A stretch of DNA of 64,000 nt from Neisseriales bacterium (GCA_008017155.1 SSGX01000018.1:25989-89988); one strand, 5' to 3'. Positions 28,661-38,690 are shown, counted from the stretch's first letter. The notes: generated by a model from the sequence alone, not told the origin. Program-made: numbers and translations.

Positions 28661-29569
28661 TTAGGCGATTTTTCGAATTACTCCATGTGCCTTGTTGAGT
28701 TTTTTCTGAGCTTCTTCATAGCTACAATTATTAATAATCATGACGATTGCCGACTTAACATGATTATGGGCTAATTCAAGATACTCGGTTGCAGTCGTAA
28801 AATCAACCTCGGTTGCCTCCATAATGATTTTTTTAGCGCGTGCCTGTAGCTTCTCATTTGAAGTTTTGACATCTACCATTAGATTTTTGTATACTTTCCC
28901 CAAGTTAATCATAGCCGTAGTACTTAACATATTTAGGATGAGTTTTTGGGCTGTTCCAGCTTTCATTCTCGTTGAACCTGTGATTACCTCAGGTCCCGGG
29001 CTAATTTCTATTTTTATATCGGCATAATTACTAATAACACTATTTTTATTGCAAGCAATACTAATTGTTTTACACCCGATGCTATTAGCGTATTTCAATC
29101 CACCAATAACATATGGGGTTCGACCAGAAGCAGCAATACCGCAGACAACATCATTTTCCGTCAAGTTTATTTCTTTCAGATCAGCAAACCCTGCACTTTC
29201 CTGATCTTCAACACCTTCTTGAGCCTTTATAAATGCTTCTTTACCTCCGGCAATTAGTCCTACAACAGTATTGTAATCGACACCATAGGTAGGTGGGCAT
29301 TCAACGGCATCAAGAATACCAAGTCGTCCGCTGGTGCCAGCCCCCATGTATATCAATCTACCACCATGCTTCATTGCATTGGTGATTATATCTACTGCTT
29401 TGGCGATAATGGGTAACTCGTGCGAAATTGCTTCGGCTACTTTATGATCTTCTTCATTGATGATTTTTAATTTTTCAATGGTTGGTAAGATATCAATATT
29501 AATTGAACTCTGATTAATTGTTTCAGTTGAAAGAGTCTTTAGCTGTTCGAGAATTTGTTGCTGATTCAT
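28661..29569 (-). CDS. murQ: N-acetylmuramic acid 6-phosphate etherase
   Basis: 302 residues, full length for MurQ. SIS fold with GAGTSGRLGILDAVECPPTYG, the family signature holding the sugar-phosphate site, and STRMKAGTAQKLILNMLSTTAMI in the second half. It cleaves the lactyl ether of MurNAc-6-phosphate to GlcNAc-6-phosphate and D-lactate in cytoplasmic cell-wall recycling. Its product joins the same GlcNAc-6-P pool that chitin breakdown feeds, which fits with chitinases nearby. No anmK or nagA is in the window. It lies 73 bp downstream of the hydrolase at 29643 on the same strand. Confidence 0.93.
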   Translation of the reverse strand: MNQQQILEQLKTLSTETINQSSINIDILPTIEKLKIINEEDHKVAEAISHELPIIAKAVDIITNAMKHGGRLIYMGAGTSGRLGILDAVECPPTYGVDYNTVVGLIAGGKEAFIKAQEGVEDQESAGFADLKEINLTENDVVCGIAASGRTPYVIGGLKYANSIGCKTISIACNKNSVISNYADIKIEISPGPEVITGSTRMKAGTAQKLILNMLSTTAMINLGKVYKNLMVDVKTSNEKLQARAKKIIMEATEVDFTTATEYLELAHNHVKSAIVMIINNCSYEEAQKKLNKAHGVIRKIA

Positions 29570-29642
29570 AAGTTCCTACTATTTATTTTCCTGACACAAT
29601 TTTACCGATATTCTTTGTTTGCAGTGCATCAATTCGAATCTT

Positions 29643-30581
29643 TTAAGCATATTCAATAATGAAGTCGCGAAATTTTTGTTGCGTATTGGGAGCTTCTTTG
29701 GCAAAAAAGAAGCAATAGTGAGTGCCATATTCAATCCATATTTTTGACTTCTGCTTGCTTCCTAATTTTTCATAAGCAAATACCCCATGATAAAACTTTA
29801 CATCTGCATCATGCGTGCCATGAATAATTAGAGCTGGGCAATTAATTTTTGCTAAATCATTCCAGTTTGAATTTGCACCTTCTTTCATATCGTTCAATGT
29901 ACCAACCTGACGTGGTGCATAGTCTGACATGCTATATATAAGTTCAGCAATTACCTCTAGCTGTTCTTTTGATTCGATAATTTCTTTTACACGCTGGTCA
30001 AGTTTCTTCTGATCGAGGTATCCTTCCGACTTGATTAGATTCTTGATGACAGTTTCCGGAAAATAAGCTAAGCTTTCTTTTGTAAACCAGAGACTAAAAT
30101 CAGTTAAGAACATATTTTGAGCAATTTTGCCTGTTTGTTCTGGTAATAAGTACTCTCCCGCAATTGCATCAATCGCAATGATTCCCTTAATTCGTTCTGG
30201 ATGTCTAAGCGCTAATGAGTAAAGAGATAGACCACCAGCCGATATTCCTACTGCGATAATTGAAGAAATATCTAGGTAATCAAGTAATGCAGCTAATACA
30301 TCTGCCTGAGCCTCCTTTGATTGTCCAGTTTCTAGTGCAGTTCCCAAATACCCAGGGCGTGAAGGGCAAATCATTTGATAACCTTCAGGCATGTAACGCT
30401 TAAATAGTGAAATTGATTGATCATAACCACCAGCACCACCATGAAGAAATAGTACTGGAATACCTTCACCATAAATAGCAAACTCCATCTTACCCATTGG
30501 TAAATCGGCTAGCTGTGGTTTTGGGATATCCAATGGTGAGTGTAGTTTACTTTGCAAAAATTGATAGATTGGATTTAACAT
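29643..30581 (-). CDS. Alpha/beta hydrolase
   Basis: 312 residues. Oxyanion region LFLHGGAGGYDQS, nucleophile elbow VGISAGG (Ser), and a late IIHGTHDADVKF (Asp) plus IEYGTHYCFF (His) give a complete catalytic triad in order. No signal peptide, so cytoplasmic. Substrate unknown. The start is preceded by GGAGACAACC. It is divergent from the modular chitinase gene, with about 220 bp between. Confidence 0.8.
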   Translation of the reverse strand: MLNPIYQFLQSKLHSPLDIPKPQLADLPMGKMEFAIYGEGIPVLFLHGGAGGYDQSISLFKRYMPEGYQMICPSRPGYLGTALETGQSKEAQADVLAALLDYLDISSIIAVGISAGGLSLYSLALRHPERIKGIIAIDAIAGEYLLPEQTGKIAQNMFLTDFSLWFTKESLAYFPETVIKNLIKSEGYLDQKKLDQRVKEIIESKEQLEVIAELIYSMSDYAPRQVGTLNDMKEGANSNWNDLAKINCPALIIHGTHDADVKFYHGVFAYEKLGSKQKSKIWIEYGTHYCFFFAKEAPNTQQKFRDFIIEYA

Positions 30582-30683
30582 GGTTGTCTCCTAACTATTT
30601 GATAGTTTTCATTATAGTATTTTAGCAGGAAGGCTAATTTTTTGTAATGAAATAAGCTGTATTCTAGGCATGAGCCTATAAAC

Positions 30684-30716
30684 TATACAAAAATGAATAA
30701 ATGTTATACAAAAATG
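30684..30716 (+). promoter_or_regulatory. Phased direct repeats upstream of the modular chitinase gene
   Basis: TATACAAAAATG occurs at 30684-30695 and again at 30705-30716, a 21-bp period equal to two helical turns. Such phasing is typical of a regulator binding twice on one face of DNA. It lies about 85 bp before the chitinase start and about 105 bp before the divergent hydrolase start. Confidence 0.5.
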
Positions 30717-30799
30717 TTTATTTCAATCTTCGGGAACTGTTTGGTAGAATCACGTCATTATCATAATAAACAAATAAACTGTTCTAGAGGGAAAATAGC

Positions 30800-33601
30800 A
30801 TGAAGATGAAACAAATGAAAAAAGTAAGTTCAGCCCTAGTTATAGCCGGAAGTGTAGCTTTAGCAGGTTGTAATGGTGGAACAGCATCGACAGGTGGTCA
30901 GAACCTGACTGGTGCACCAATAAGTGCAACTGCAGTTAAAAGCTTGTTTGCAACAAGTAGTTGTTTAACAGGGAAAATAAATTTTTCTGGTAGTTCCCCT
31001 TGGTATTTGGGTGGCAGCATAGATATTATCAATAGCTGTAACTCAGATCTGGATTTAGCTGGAAATACCATTAGCTTTACCTCTCAAGACAGCAAAGGTG
31101 GCAAAGTTAATGTTGGAACGCTTAATAACTGGTGGATAAATGGTTCTGCCTATAAACTAGTTTTTACCCCAGGAAATGGTAATCAGCAAATAGGTACTAT
31201 TAGTGCCGATAATGGTAATGCTATCATTAAAGCTAAGCAGACGATATCATTTACTGGTGGATTAAACCTGAATGATAGTTCTTTTAATGCTGACTTGGCG
31301 CAAAGTTCATTTACAATCAATGGCACAACGCCTACTCCAACGCCTACTCCAACGCCTACTCCAACGCCTACTCCAACGCCTACTCCGGTTCCAACGCCGA
31401 CGCCGACCCCTGTTCCTACCCCAACTCCAACACCGACTCCAAGTGGTGACTATCCTGTATATCCATCACAGCGTGGAACGTACACTGGCGGTACTCTAGT
31501 TTACGGTAGTGATGGGAAATTATATGAGTGTTTATCTACGACAGTTGCCCCATGGTGTAATAGCAGTGATGGTGCATGGGCATATGCCCCTGGTTCAGGT
31601 AGCTATTGGTCACAAGCTTGGAAGCTAGCATCTTCACCGACACCTACACCAACTCCAACGCCTACTCCAGCGGGTAGTATGAATATTACTGTTGATACCA
31701 GCGAAGCTGGTTGCAGTGGTGCTGCTTGTGGTAACGTAACTGTAAGTATTCTTAATTCAAATGGTACAGCAGTTAGTAGCTTTAATATTCCTTCTTCTGC
31801 ATTGGGTGGAACTTATTCTCAGCAAGTTAATAATCTTGTTGCTGGTAGCTATACCGTAGCAGGTAGCGCGATTAATAGTGCAACTGTAAGTTATAAGCCT
31901 TCGGCTACAGCAGCAGTTACTGTTGGTAATACTTCGGCGGTAACTGTTAAGTATGATAAGGTAGTTGTGCCAACTGGTAAAGCTACTATTTCGCTTGGTA
32001 ATTATGTTGCTAATTATACGGGGACTTTGACTGTACAAATTTTGGATCAAAAGAATAATCCTGTTAACGGTGGAACCTTTACAATGAAACAGGGTGATTC
32101 TGTAGCCACTGTTGATCTACCTGTGAGCGATACTAATACTTCTTATCATGTGAAAGTATTGACTGGAATTGCTGATCCTTTACAGGGCTTATACTATGTT
32201 GAAAGTGGTGAGCCTATTTTGACAATCACTAAAGATACAACGAAAACATTCAATATACCAATGGTTAAGTCGAATGTTTCACAGAGTACTGTTACTCTTA
32301 CCGTAACTGGACTTGAAGGCAGTGACAAAGCTAGCGTTGTATTTAGTGATGGGGCTGGAAAATATAGTTATGTGAACTATTCTAATTTGGCAAATGGTAG
32401 TGTTACGTATAAGATTGAAAATAATCTAAATTTAGGTACTACAATTACAGCTAGCGGTAGTAGTAGCTATGCCGTGAATCCAATTACTGATACTGGTTTA
32501 GTGACTTCGAATAAAACAATATCTGCGGCTTTTCAGAAGCAAGTAGCGCCTGTGGTTAAAAAAATCAATGCAACCTATTGGGCAATGTGGGGTAGTAATA
32601 CTTCCTATGATGTAGGTGGAACTTATCCATCTGTTGCTGTGGATGCGCCAAATATTGATTCTTCATATAATGTAATTATAGCGTCGTTTATTATTACTGA
32701 TAGTAATGGTAATTATATTCTGTCAACATATGATCCGGGGTCAACCAATCCTGTTAAATATTATACCGATGATCAGATTATTAACTTTGTTAAACAAGTG
32801 AAAGCTCAAGGGCGTAAAATTATAGTTTCTCTTGGTGGTGAAAAATTCCATCTTACAATGAAAACTGATGCTGATGTAGCTACATTTGCAACTCAAGTAG
32901 ATAAAATTATTGATAAATATGGCTTTGAAGGTATCGATCTTGATCTTGAAGGTGGTGCAACTGCCGAAAATCCAGTATTACTGGCTAAGGCTGTAATGCA
33001 GGTAGTAAATAACTATCGTACAAAAGGTCAAGATTTCTGGTTAACTATGGCGCCTGAGTGGGTGTATGTTATCCCTTATGGTTATGGCTGTGGACAGTGG
33101 GGTAGTCATAGTTATCACAATACATTCTATGCAAAACTAGTTAATAGCTTGGGTATAAACAATATTAACTATATTTGGCCACAAACTTATAATCAGGGAC
33201 CTGCAAATGGTATATGTGGTTCATCTGAAAATGAAGTTAAACCAGGTTCTGGTATGGATAAATTTGTTGCTGCATTAACTTGGGCTGCTACTACAGAATC
33301 AGGTTTTGCCGTGAATACTCGTGGTATGACTGGTGATATTATGCCTATTATTCCTGCAAACAAGTTTGTAATTGGTATTCCGGCGACATTGGGTGCTGCT
33401 GGTGGTTATATGGCATATGTTATGACTCCTGCATTGATTTCAAGTTCATGGCAGGTTATGAAAAATACTTATGGTATATCTGCTGGTGGATTCATGAACT
33501 GGGCAGCTGATTGGGATAATACTAATTATACCAATAGTACATATAACTTTAGCCATACTCCTTGGGAGACAGGTAGAGCAGTTGCTAATACTATTAAGTA
33601 A
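30800..33601 (+). CDS. Modular GH18 chitinase, lipoprotein
   Basis: 933 residues. Lipobox LAGC followed by NGGTASTGG. Residues 50-175 form a beta-rich putative binding module; 176-215 a Thr-Pro linker; 218-275 a CBM5/12-type chitin-binding module with aromatic residues (YPVYPSQRGTYTGG...SYWSQAWK); a second TP linker; 296-590 several Ig-like domains; 595-930 the GH18 catalytic domain. SLGGE and EGIDLDLE match the GH18 motifs, the first Asp of DxxDxDxE being Glu and the catalytic Glu kept. It degrades insoluble chitin at the surface. AGAGGG precedes the ATG; a strong terminator follows. Confidence 0.9.
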   Translation: MKMKQMKKVSSALVIAGSVALAGCNGGTASTGGQNLTGAPISATAVKSLFATSSCLTGKINFSGSSPWYLGGSIDIINSCNSDLDLAGNTISFTSQDSKGGKVNVGTLNNWWINGSAYKLVFTPGNGNQQIGTISADNGNAIIKAKQTISFTGGLNLNDSSFNADLAQSSFTINGTTPTPTPTPTPTPTPTPTPTPVPTPTPTPVPTPTPTPTPSGDYPVYPSQRGTYTGGTLVYGSDGKLYECLSTTVAPWCNSSDGAWAYAPGSGSYWSQAWKLASSPTPTPTPTPTPAGSMNITVDTSEAGCSGAACGNVTVSILNSNGTAVSSFNIPSSALGGTYSQQVNNLVAGSYTVAGSAINSATVSYKPSATAAVTVGNTSAVTVKYDKVVVPTGKATISLGNYVANYTGTLTVQILDQKNNPVNGGTFTMKQGDSVATVDLPVSDTNTSYHVKVLTGIADPLQGLYYVESGEPILTITKDTTKTFNIPMVKSNVSQSTVTLTVTGLEGSDKASVVFSDGAGKYSYVNYSNLANGSVTYKIENNLNLGTTITASGSSSYAVNPITDTGLVTSNKTISAAFQKQVAPVVKKINATYWAMWGSNTSYDVGGTYPSVAVDAPNIDSSYNVIIASFIITDSNGNYILSTYDPGSTNPVKYYTDDQIINFVKQVKAQGRKIIVSLGGEKFHLTMKTDADVATFATQVDKIIDKYGFEGIDLDLEGGATAENPVLLAKAVMQVVNNYRTKGQDFWLTMAPEWVYVIPYGYGCGQWGSHSYHNTFYAKLVNSLGINNINYIWPQTYNQGPANGICGSSENEVKPGSGMDKFVAALTWAATTESGFAVNTRGMTGDIMPIIPANKFVIGIPATLGAAGGYMAYVMTPALISSSWQVMKNTYGISAGGFMNWAADWDNTNYTNSTYNFSHTPWETGRAVANTIK
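31328..31387 (+). repeat. Tandem 12-bp repeat encoding Thr-Pro linker
   Basis: Five consecutive copies of ACGCCTACTCCA (last one ends G) inside the chitinase gene, followed by degenerate Pro-Thr/Val codons. In-frame copy-number change would alter linker length without breaking the protein. Confidence 0.9.
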
Positions 33602-33620
33602 TACTGTATATCTCACTTTA

Positions 33621-33646
33621 AAGCTACGGTTCTCCGTAGCTTTTTT
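33621..33646 (+). terminator. Rho-independent terminator after the modular chitinase gene
   Basis: AAGCTACGG, loop TTCT, CCGTAGCTT then a T run. Confidence 0.92.
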
Positions 33647-33792
33647 GTTTGCCTTAGGTTTACTTCTTAAACAAGATTTTAGTTTTTGTCTTTTTTGAAG
33701 TTGATAGAAAATTTAACTATTAATTATTGTTAGTCAAGACTAGTTAGATTATGGTAAAATTCAGCTGTTTCTTAACATTTTATGAGGTCTCT

Positions 33793-34176
33793 ATGGAACA
33801 GCAACAAAGACCAAAGTACTTGGATTTGCCAAAACTTGGCTCCAAGATGTCTATTACTGCTAAAGTTTCAATTCTCCATCGTGCATCAGGTGTTCTGATG
33901 TTTTTGGCAATCCCTTTTGTATTATATCTTCTTCATAAGTCTTTAACAAGTGCCGAATTTTACTCTGCTTCTTATAGTCTCGCGACTTGTAGCTTTGTGA
34001 AAGTTATATACATTATCCTAGTTTGGGCGATTATGCATCATATGTGTGCTGGTGTAAGATTCTTATTTTTGGACATACATAAAGGAATAGATCGGGCTAC
34101 AGCTCAGAAGACTGCAAAAATTGTTTTGCTTGTTAGTCTGATTTTGACTGCAGTTTTAGGGGTGATGATATGGTAA
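33793..34176 (+). CDS. sdhC: Succinate dehydrogenase cytochrome b556 subunit
   Basis: 127 residues from the ATG at 33793, which has GAGG upstream; the frame is open earlier but without a better start. Three membrane segments. SITAKVSILHRASGVLMF is the family signature with the Ser/Arg near the quinone site, and HHMCAGVRFLFLDIHKG includes the haem b His. It anchors complex II in the inner membrane with SdhD. First gene of sdhCDAB; it overlaps sdhD by 7 bp. Confidence 0.93.
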   Translation: MEQQQRPKYLDLPKLGSKMSITAKVSILHRASGVLMFLAIPFVLYLLHKSLTSAEFYSASYSLATCSFVKVIYIILVWAIMHHMCAGVRFLFLDIHKGIDRATAQKTAKIVLLVSLILTAVLGVMIW

Positions 34177-34526
34177 AACAACGTCGGGTATTAAGCGCTG
34201 GCTACGGTTTGAACGGATGGTTACAGCAGAGAATAACGGCATTAATAATGTTGGTAGGTATTATTGTTGTATTTGCTTTTTTGCTTTTGGCAAATAAAGT
34301 AGTTGGTTCAAGTTTTGTAAGCTGGCAGCAGTTTTTTGGCTTTACGTTTGTAAAGGTTTTTATGCAAGTTGTCATTTTGGCTGTGATATTGCATGCTTGG
34401 ATTGGTATTCGTGACCTCTGGATGGATTATGTTAAATCAATGGGTCTACGCCTTACACTACATACTTTGACGGTGTTGTGGTTGCTAGGTAGTTTGATTT
34501 ACTCTGTGAAAATTCTTTGGGCATAG
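34170..34526 (+). CDS. sdhD: Succinate dehydrogenase hydrophobic membrane anchor subunit
   Basis: 118 residues, three membrane segments. Opening GLNGWLQQRITALIMLVGI and ILHAWIGIRDLWMDYVK, with the haem/quinone-site His and Asp-Tyr, fit bacterial SdhD. Overlap with sdhC indicates translational coupling. Forms the membrane part of complex II. Confidence 0.93.
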   Translation: MVKQRRVLSAGYGLNGWLQQRITALIMLVGIIVVFAFLLLANKVVGSSFVSWQQFFGFTFVKVFMQVVILAVILHAWIGIRDLWMDYVKSMGLRLTLHTLTVLWLLGSLIYSVKILWA

Positions 34527-34540
34527 AAAAGGATAATTAG

Positions 34541-36292
34541 ATGAGTGTTCCTGTATTAAAATTTGATGCCGTAGTAGTTGGTGGTGGTGGAGCTGGTTTA
34601 CGTGCTGCGTTACAATTATCTGAAGCTGGGGTGAAAACGGTAGTGTTATCAAAAGTGTTTCCTACTCGGTCACACACAGCTGCTGCACAAGGTGGGATTT
34701 CAGCCTCTTTCGGTAATTCTGAAGAAGATAACTGGCATTGGCATATGTATGATACGGTAAAAGGTGCCGATTGGCTTGGTGATCAGGATGCAATTGAGTT
34801 CATGTGTAAGCATGCAACAGATGCGGTTGCAGAGCTTGAGCATTATGGTATGCCATTTGACCGTTTGGAGAATGGTAAGATCTACCAACGTCCGTTTGGT
34901 GGTCATATGGCTGAATTTGGTAAGAAACCAGTTCGTCGTGCTTGTGCTGTAGCTGATCGTACTGGACATGCGATGCTACATGCTTTATATCAACGTAACG
35001 TTAAACTGCAAACTCATTTTTTTGTTGAATGGATGGCATTAGACCTTATCCGTGATAAAGATGGTGATGTAGTGGGTGTTACCGCATTAGAAATGGAAAC
35101 TGGGCAGGTTTATATTATTCATGCCAAAGCAGTTTTATTTGCAACCGGTGGTGCAGGGCGTATTTATCAAGCATCAACTAATGCATTTATCAATACTGGT
35201 GATGGTGTTGGTATGGCTTTACGTGCTGGTTTACCAGTTGAAGATATTGAATTTTGGCAATTCCATCCAACGGGTTTAGCTGGTGCTGGAGTGTTAATTA
35301 CTGAAGGTGTACGTGGTGAAGGTGGTTATCTTTTAAATGATAAAGGTGAGCGCTTCATGGAACGTTATGCACCTACAGCTAAAGATTTGGCTTCGCGTGA
35401 TGTTGTTTCACGCGCAATGCAGGTCGAGATTAACGAAGGTCGCGGTTGTGGTAAGAATAAAGATCATGTATTGTTGAAGCTTGATCATTTGGGTGCTGAG
35501 GTTATTGATCAGCGTTTGCCGGGTATCCGAGAGATTTCGATTCAATTCCTAGGTATTGATCCAGTTAAACAGCCAATTCCAGTTGTGCCGACTTGCCATT
35601 ATATGATGGGTGGAATTCCTACTAATTATAAAGGTGAAGTATTAGACGGCGTAGATGAGAAGATTGTAAAAGGTTTTTATGCCGCTGGTGAGTGTGCGTG
35701 TGCTTCAGTGCATGGTGCAAATCGCTTAGGTACTAACTCGCTATTAGACTTGGTAGTGTTTGGTAAATCGGCAGGTAATAGTGTAATTGAATTTGTAAAA
35801 ACTCTTGATGAGCCAAAACCTTTACCTGAAAATGCTGCAGAGTTTACATTGGCACGATTGGCTAAATTAGAAGCAAACACTGGCGATAAATTAGCTGATG
35901 TACGTCATGATATGCAAGTATGTATGCAACAGCATGCTTCAGTATTCAGAACGCAAAAGGTTTTGGATGAAGGAGTTGAAAAGATTCTTGAGATTTATAA
36001 ACGTGCCCAAAATGTTGGTGTAAATGATAAGTCAAAAGTCTTTAATACTGCACGAGTAGAAGCTCTTGAGTTTTTGAATACAATTGAAGTTGCAGTTGCA
36101 ACTATGGTTGCTGCTCGTGAACGTACCGAGTCACGTGGAGCACATGCTCGTGAGGATTATCCAGATCGTAATGATGAAAAGTGGATGAAACACACACTAT
36201 ATTATAGCAATGGTAATCGTTTGGAGTATAAAGAAGTTCATACTAAACCATTGACTGTAGATTATATTCCGCCTGCAAAACGGGTATACTAG
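34541..36292 (+). CDS. sdhA: Succinate dehydrogenase flavoprotein subunit
   Basis: 583 residues, full length. GGGGAGLRAALQL binds FAD; SHTAAAQGGISAS carries the His that bonds FAD covalently; QFHPTG and the catalytic HGANRLGTNSLLDLVVFG region are intact. Ends with the usual R-Y-like KRVY tail. It oxidises succinate to fumarate on the cytoplasmic face. An AAGGA ribosome site lies upstream; the stop is 6 bp before sdhB. Confidence 0.97.
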   Translation: MSVPVLKFDAVVVGGGGAGLRAALQLSEAGVKTVVLSKVFPTRSHTAAAQGGISASFGNSEEDNWHWHMYDTVKGADWLGDQDAIEFMCKHATDAVAELEHYGMPFDRLENGKIYQRPFGGHMAEFGKKPVRRACAVADRTGHAMLHALYQRNVKLQTHFFVEWMALDLIRDKDGDVVGVTALEMETGQVYIIHAKAVLFATGGAGRIYQASTNAFINTGDGVGMALRAGLPVEDIEFWQFHPTGLAGAGVLITEGVRGEGGYLLNDKGERFMERYAPTAKDLASRDVVSRAMQVEINEGRGCGKNKDHVLLKLDHLGAEVIDQRLPGIREISIQFLGIDPVKQPIPVVPTCHYMMGGIPTNYKGEVLDGVDEKIVKGFYAAGECACASVHGANRLGTNSLLDLVVFGKSAGNSVIEFVKTLDEPKPLPENAAEFTLARLAKLEANTGDKLADVRHDMQVCMQQHASVFRTQKVLDEGVEKILEIYKRAQNVGVNDKSKVFNTARVEALEFLNTIEVAVATMVAARERTESRGAHAREDYPDRNDEKWMKHTLYYSNGNRLEYKEVHTKPLTVDYIPPAKRVY

Positions 36293-36298
36293 GAGAAT

Positions 36299-37012
36299 AT
36301 GATGTCTAAAAAAATGAAATTTTCAATTTATCGTTATAATCCTGAAGTTGATAAAAAGCCTTATTATAAAGACTATGAGGTTGAATTAGGTGATCAGGAT
36401 AAAAAACTATTGAATGCTTTAGTAAAGATTAAAGAGCAGCTTGATGATTCAGTTTCTTTCCGCCGTTCATGTCGTGAGGGTGTTTGTGGCTCTGATGCTA
36501 TGAATATCAATGGTCGTAACGGTTTGGCATGTTTAACTGATTTAGAAGGTTTAAAAGAACCTGTAGTTTTAAATCCAATTCCTGGGTTGCCAGTGGTTCG
36601 TGATTTAATTGTTGATATGACGCAATTCTTTCACCAGTACAATTCAATTAAACCATATGTGATTGATGAACGTCCAATGCCTGAAAAGGAAAGGTTACAA
36701 TCACCTGAAGATCGTAAGGAGTTGGATGGGGTTATTGAGTGTATTTTATGTGCTTGTTGTTCAACTTCATGCCCATCATTTTGGTGGAACCCTGATAAGT
36801 TTCTTGGTCCAGCAGCACTATTGCATGCTTATCGCTTTTTGGCTGATAGTCGTGATCAGGCAACAAATGAGCGCTTAAATGATTTAAATGATCCATATCG
36901 TTTATTCCGTTGTCACACAATTATGAATTGTGTTGATGTATGTCCTAAGCACTTGAATCCGACAAAAGCTATTGGTAAAATCAAAGAAATGATGGTTGCA
37001 CGTATTGCTTAG
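36299..37012 (+). CDS. sdhB: Succinate dehydrogenase iron-sulfur subunit
   Basis: 237 residues. Cysteines for the 2Fe-2S cluster in CREGVCGSDAMNINGRNGLAC, for 4Fe-4S in CILCACCSTSCP and for 3Fe-4S in CHTIMNC/CVDVCP are all present. It relays electrons from SdhA to quinone. ATGATG at the start allows 36302 as an alternative; AGGAG upstream suits either. Confidence 0.97.
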   Translation: MMSKKMKFSIYRYNPEVDKKPYYKDYEVELGDQDKKLLNALVKIKEQLDDSVSFRRSCREGVCGSDAMNINGRNGLACLTDLEGLKEPVVLNPIPGLPVVRDLIVDMTQFFHQYNSIKPYVIDERPMPEKERLQSPEDRKELDGVIECILCACCSTSCPSFWWNPDKFLGPAALLHAYRFLADSRDQATNERLNDLNDPYRLFRCHTIMNCVDVCPKHLNPTKAIGKIKEMMVARIA

Positions 37013-37054
37013 ATTAAATGAGTGTATTTTTATAGTTGTGTTTTTTAGGCTATT

Positions 37055-37324
37055 GTGAAAGTCATGGATTATATATCTATTGAGAAAATGAAATGGCGTT
37101 CGCGTCGGTCAATTCTGGAACTTGATCTTTTTTTTGAGCGCTTTATTAATGAAGGCAAGTTTGCCCGAATGGATGAAGTGCAACTTGGTTACTATCAACA
37201 GTTACTTGAGTTTGAGGATGGTGATCTATTGCAGCTTTTTCAGGGGAAGGTCAGATTGACTGATCCTCTATTCCAGAAGTTAATTGATGAAATAGCTCAG
37301 GTTGATTTTTATAAGGAAAGTACT
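37055..37324 (+). CDS. sdhE: SdhE flavinylation factor domain, in frame with gltA without a stop
   Basis: 90 codons from GTG 37055 (or ATG 37064). [16 protein letters not shown] matches the SdhE core, but the RGxxE motif reads RSILE (Gly to Ser). Residues to about 80 give the usual SdhE length. SdhE helps attach FAD to SdhA, and its place between sdhB and gltA matches Betaproteobacteria. No stop occurs before gltA. The run of five T at 37306-37310 is suggestive: one extra T would make codons GAT TTT TTA TAA and end SdhE exactly at the gltA ribosome site. So this is a real fusion, a slippage site or a sequence error. Confidence 0.75.
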
Positions 37325-38644
37325 ATGACAGATGTTAATGAAAATAAGGTTGAAGTTCAGAATCAACGCGTAGTTAAGGTTGACTTTGGCAATGGACAAA
37401 CTGCTGAATATCCTATTTATAAAGCAACTATAGGGCAAGATGTAGTTGATTTTCGTACCTTTGGTAAATCTGGATTCTGGAGCTACGATCCAGCATTCTT
37501 GGCGACAGCAGCTTGTGAATCGAAAATTACTTATATTGATGGTGATAAAGGTCAGTTATTTTATCGTGGTTACCCGATTGAGCAACTTGCTGAACATTCA
37601 ACTCATCTTGAGGGTGCTTATACACTACTAAATGGTGAATTGCCAACAAAAGCACAAAAAGAAGAGTTTGAAACATCTGTTCGCTATCATACTATGGTAC
37701 ATGATCAGTTTTTAAGTTTCTTCAAAGGGTTCCGTCGTGATTCACATCCGATGGCAATGCTTGCAGGTGCAGTTAGTGCCATGGCTGCATTTTATCCAGA
37801 AGCATTTGATTTCAAAAACGCTGATCACCGCAAGATTGCTATTGTGCGATTGATTGCAAAAATGCCAACAATTGTAGCGATGTGTTATCGTTATGGTCAA
37901 GGATTACCATTTATGTATCCACGTAATGATCTTGACTATTCGTCAAATTTCTTATATATGATGTTCGCTACTCCATGTGAACCATATGTACCAAATCCAG
38001 TAATTGCTAAAGCATTTGACCGTATTTTATTATTACATGCAGATCATGAGCAAAATGCATCAACTTCAACTGTTCGATTAGCTGGTAGTTCTGGAACTCA
38101 CCCATTTGCGGCAATTGCAGCTGGGGTTTCATGTTTGTGGGGTCCTGCACATGGCGGTGCTAATGAAGCTGTGTTAAAAATGCTTAACGAAATTGGTGAT
38201 GAATCACGTGTAGATGCCTTCATGCAAGGTGTTAAAGATAAGAAATATCGTTTAATGGGTTTTGGACACCGTGTTTACAAAAACATGGATCCACGTGCGA
38301 GCATTATGCGTAAGACTTGTTACGAAGTTCTAGATATTTTAGGTAAACACGATGATCCTCTATTCAAGTTAGCAATGAAATTGGAAAAAATTGCCTTAGA
38401 AGATTCTTATTTTATTGAGAAAAAACTATATCCAAATGTTGACTTCTATTCTGGAATTATTCAGCGTGCAATCGGTATTCCAACCGAAATGTTTACTGCT
38501 ATTTTTGCTTTGGCGCGCACAGTAGGCTGGTTAGCTCAATGGCAGGAAATGATTGAAGATGCAGATCTTAAAATTGGTCGCCCACGTCAGTTGTATACTG
38601 GTTATGGTTCTCGTGATTATGTAGCGGTAGCAGACCGTAAGTAG
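37325..38644 (+). CDS. gltA: Citrate synthase (type II)
   Basis: 439 residues from the internal ATG at 37325, normal GltA length, with AAGGA at 37313-37317 seven bases upstream. Catalytic residues are intact: His in [11 protein letters not shown], His in [10 protein letters not shown], and the [14 protein letters not shown] region with Asp further on. It condenses oxaloacetate and acetyl-CoA. The same frame continues upstream through sdhE, so a 529-residue SdhE-GltA fusion is also possible. A 12-bp stem terminator follows, ending the sdh-gltA operon. Confidence 0.95.
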   Translation: MTDVNENKVEVQNQRVVKVDFGNGQTAEYPIYKATIGQDVVDFRTFGKSGFWSYDPAFLATAACESKITYIDGDKGQLFYRGYPIEQLAEHSTHLEGAYTLLNGELPTKAQKEEFETSVRYHTMVHDQFLSFFKGFRRDSHPMAMLAGAVSAMAAFYPEAFDFKNADHRKIAIVRLIAKMPTIVAMCYRYGQGLPFMYPRNDLDYSSNFLYMMFATPCEPYVPNPVIAKAFDRILLLHADHEQNASTSTVRLAGSSGTHPFAAIAAGVSCLWGPAHGGANEAVLKMLNEIGDESRVDAFMQGVKDKKYRLMGFGHRVYKNMDPRASIMRKTCYEVLDILGKHDDPLFKLAMKLEKIALEDSYFIEKKLYPNVDFYSGIIQRAIGIPTEMFTAIFALARTVGWLAQWQEMIEDADLKIGRPRQLYTGYGSRDYVAVADRK

Positions 38645-38653
38645 TTCTAATCT

Positions 38654-38690
38654 AACAGGCAGAAAGCATATTTCTGCCTGTTGCTTTTCT
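38654..38690 (+). terminator. Rho-independent terminator after gltA
   Basis: AACAGGCAGAAA, loop GCATA, TTTCTGCCTGTT, then GCTTTTC. Strong 12-bp stem. Confidence 0.88.

Noticed and set aside
31328..31680. Regular short repeats that could suggest a CRISPR or satellite
   Set aside because: The units are 12 bp, in frame and encode Thr-Pro linkers of the chitinase; no spacers.
34700..34969. Open frames antisense to sdhA, sucB, lpd and katG
   Set aside because: They are shadows of strongly conserved genes, without ribosome sites or recognisable products.
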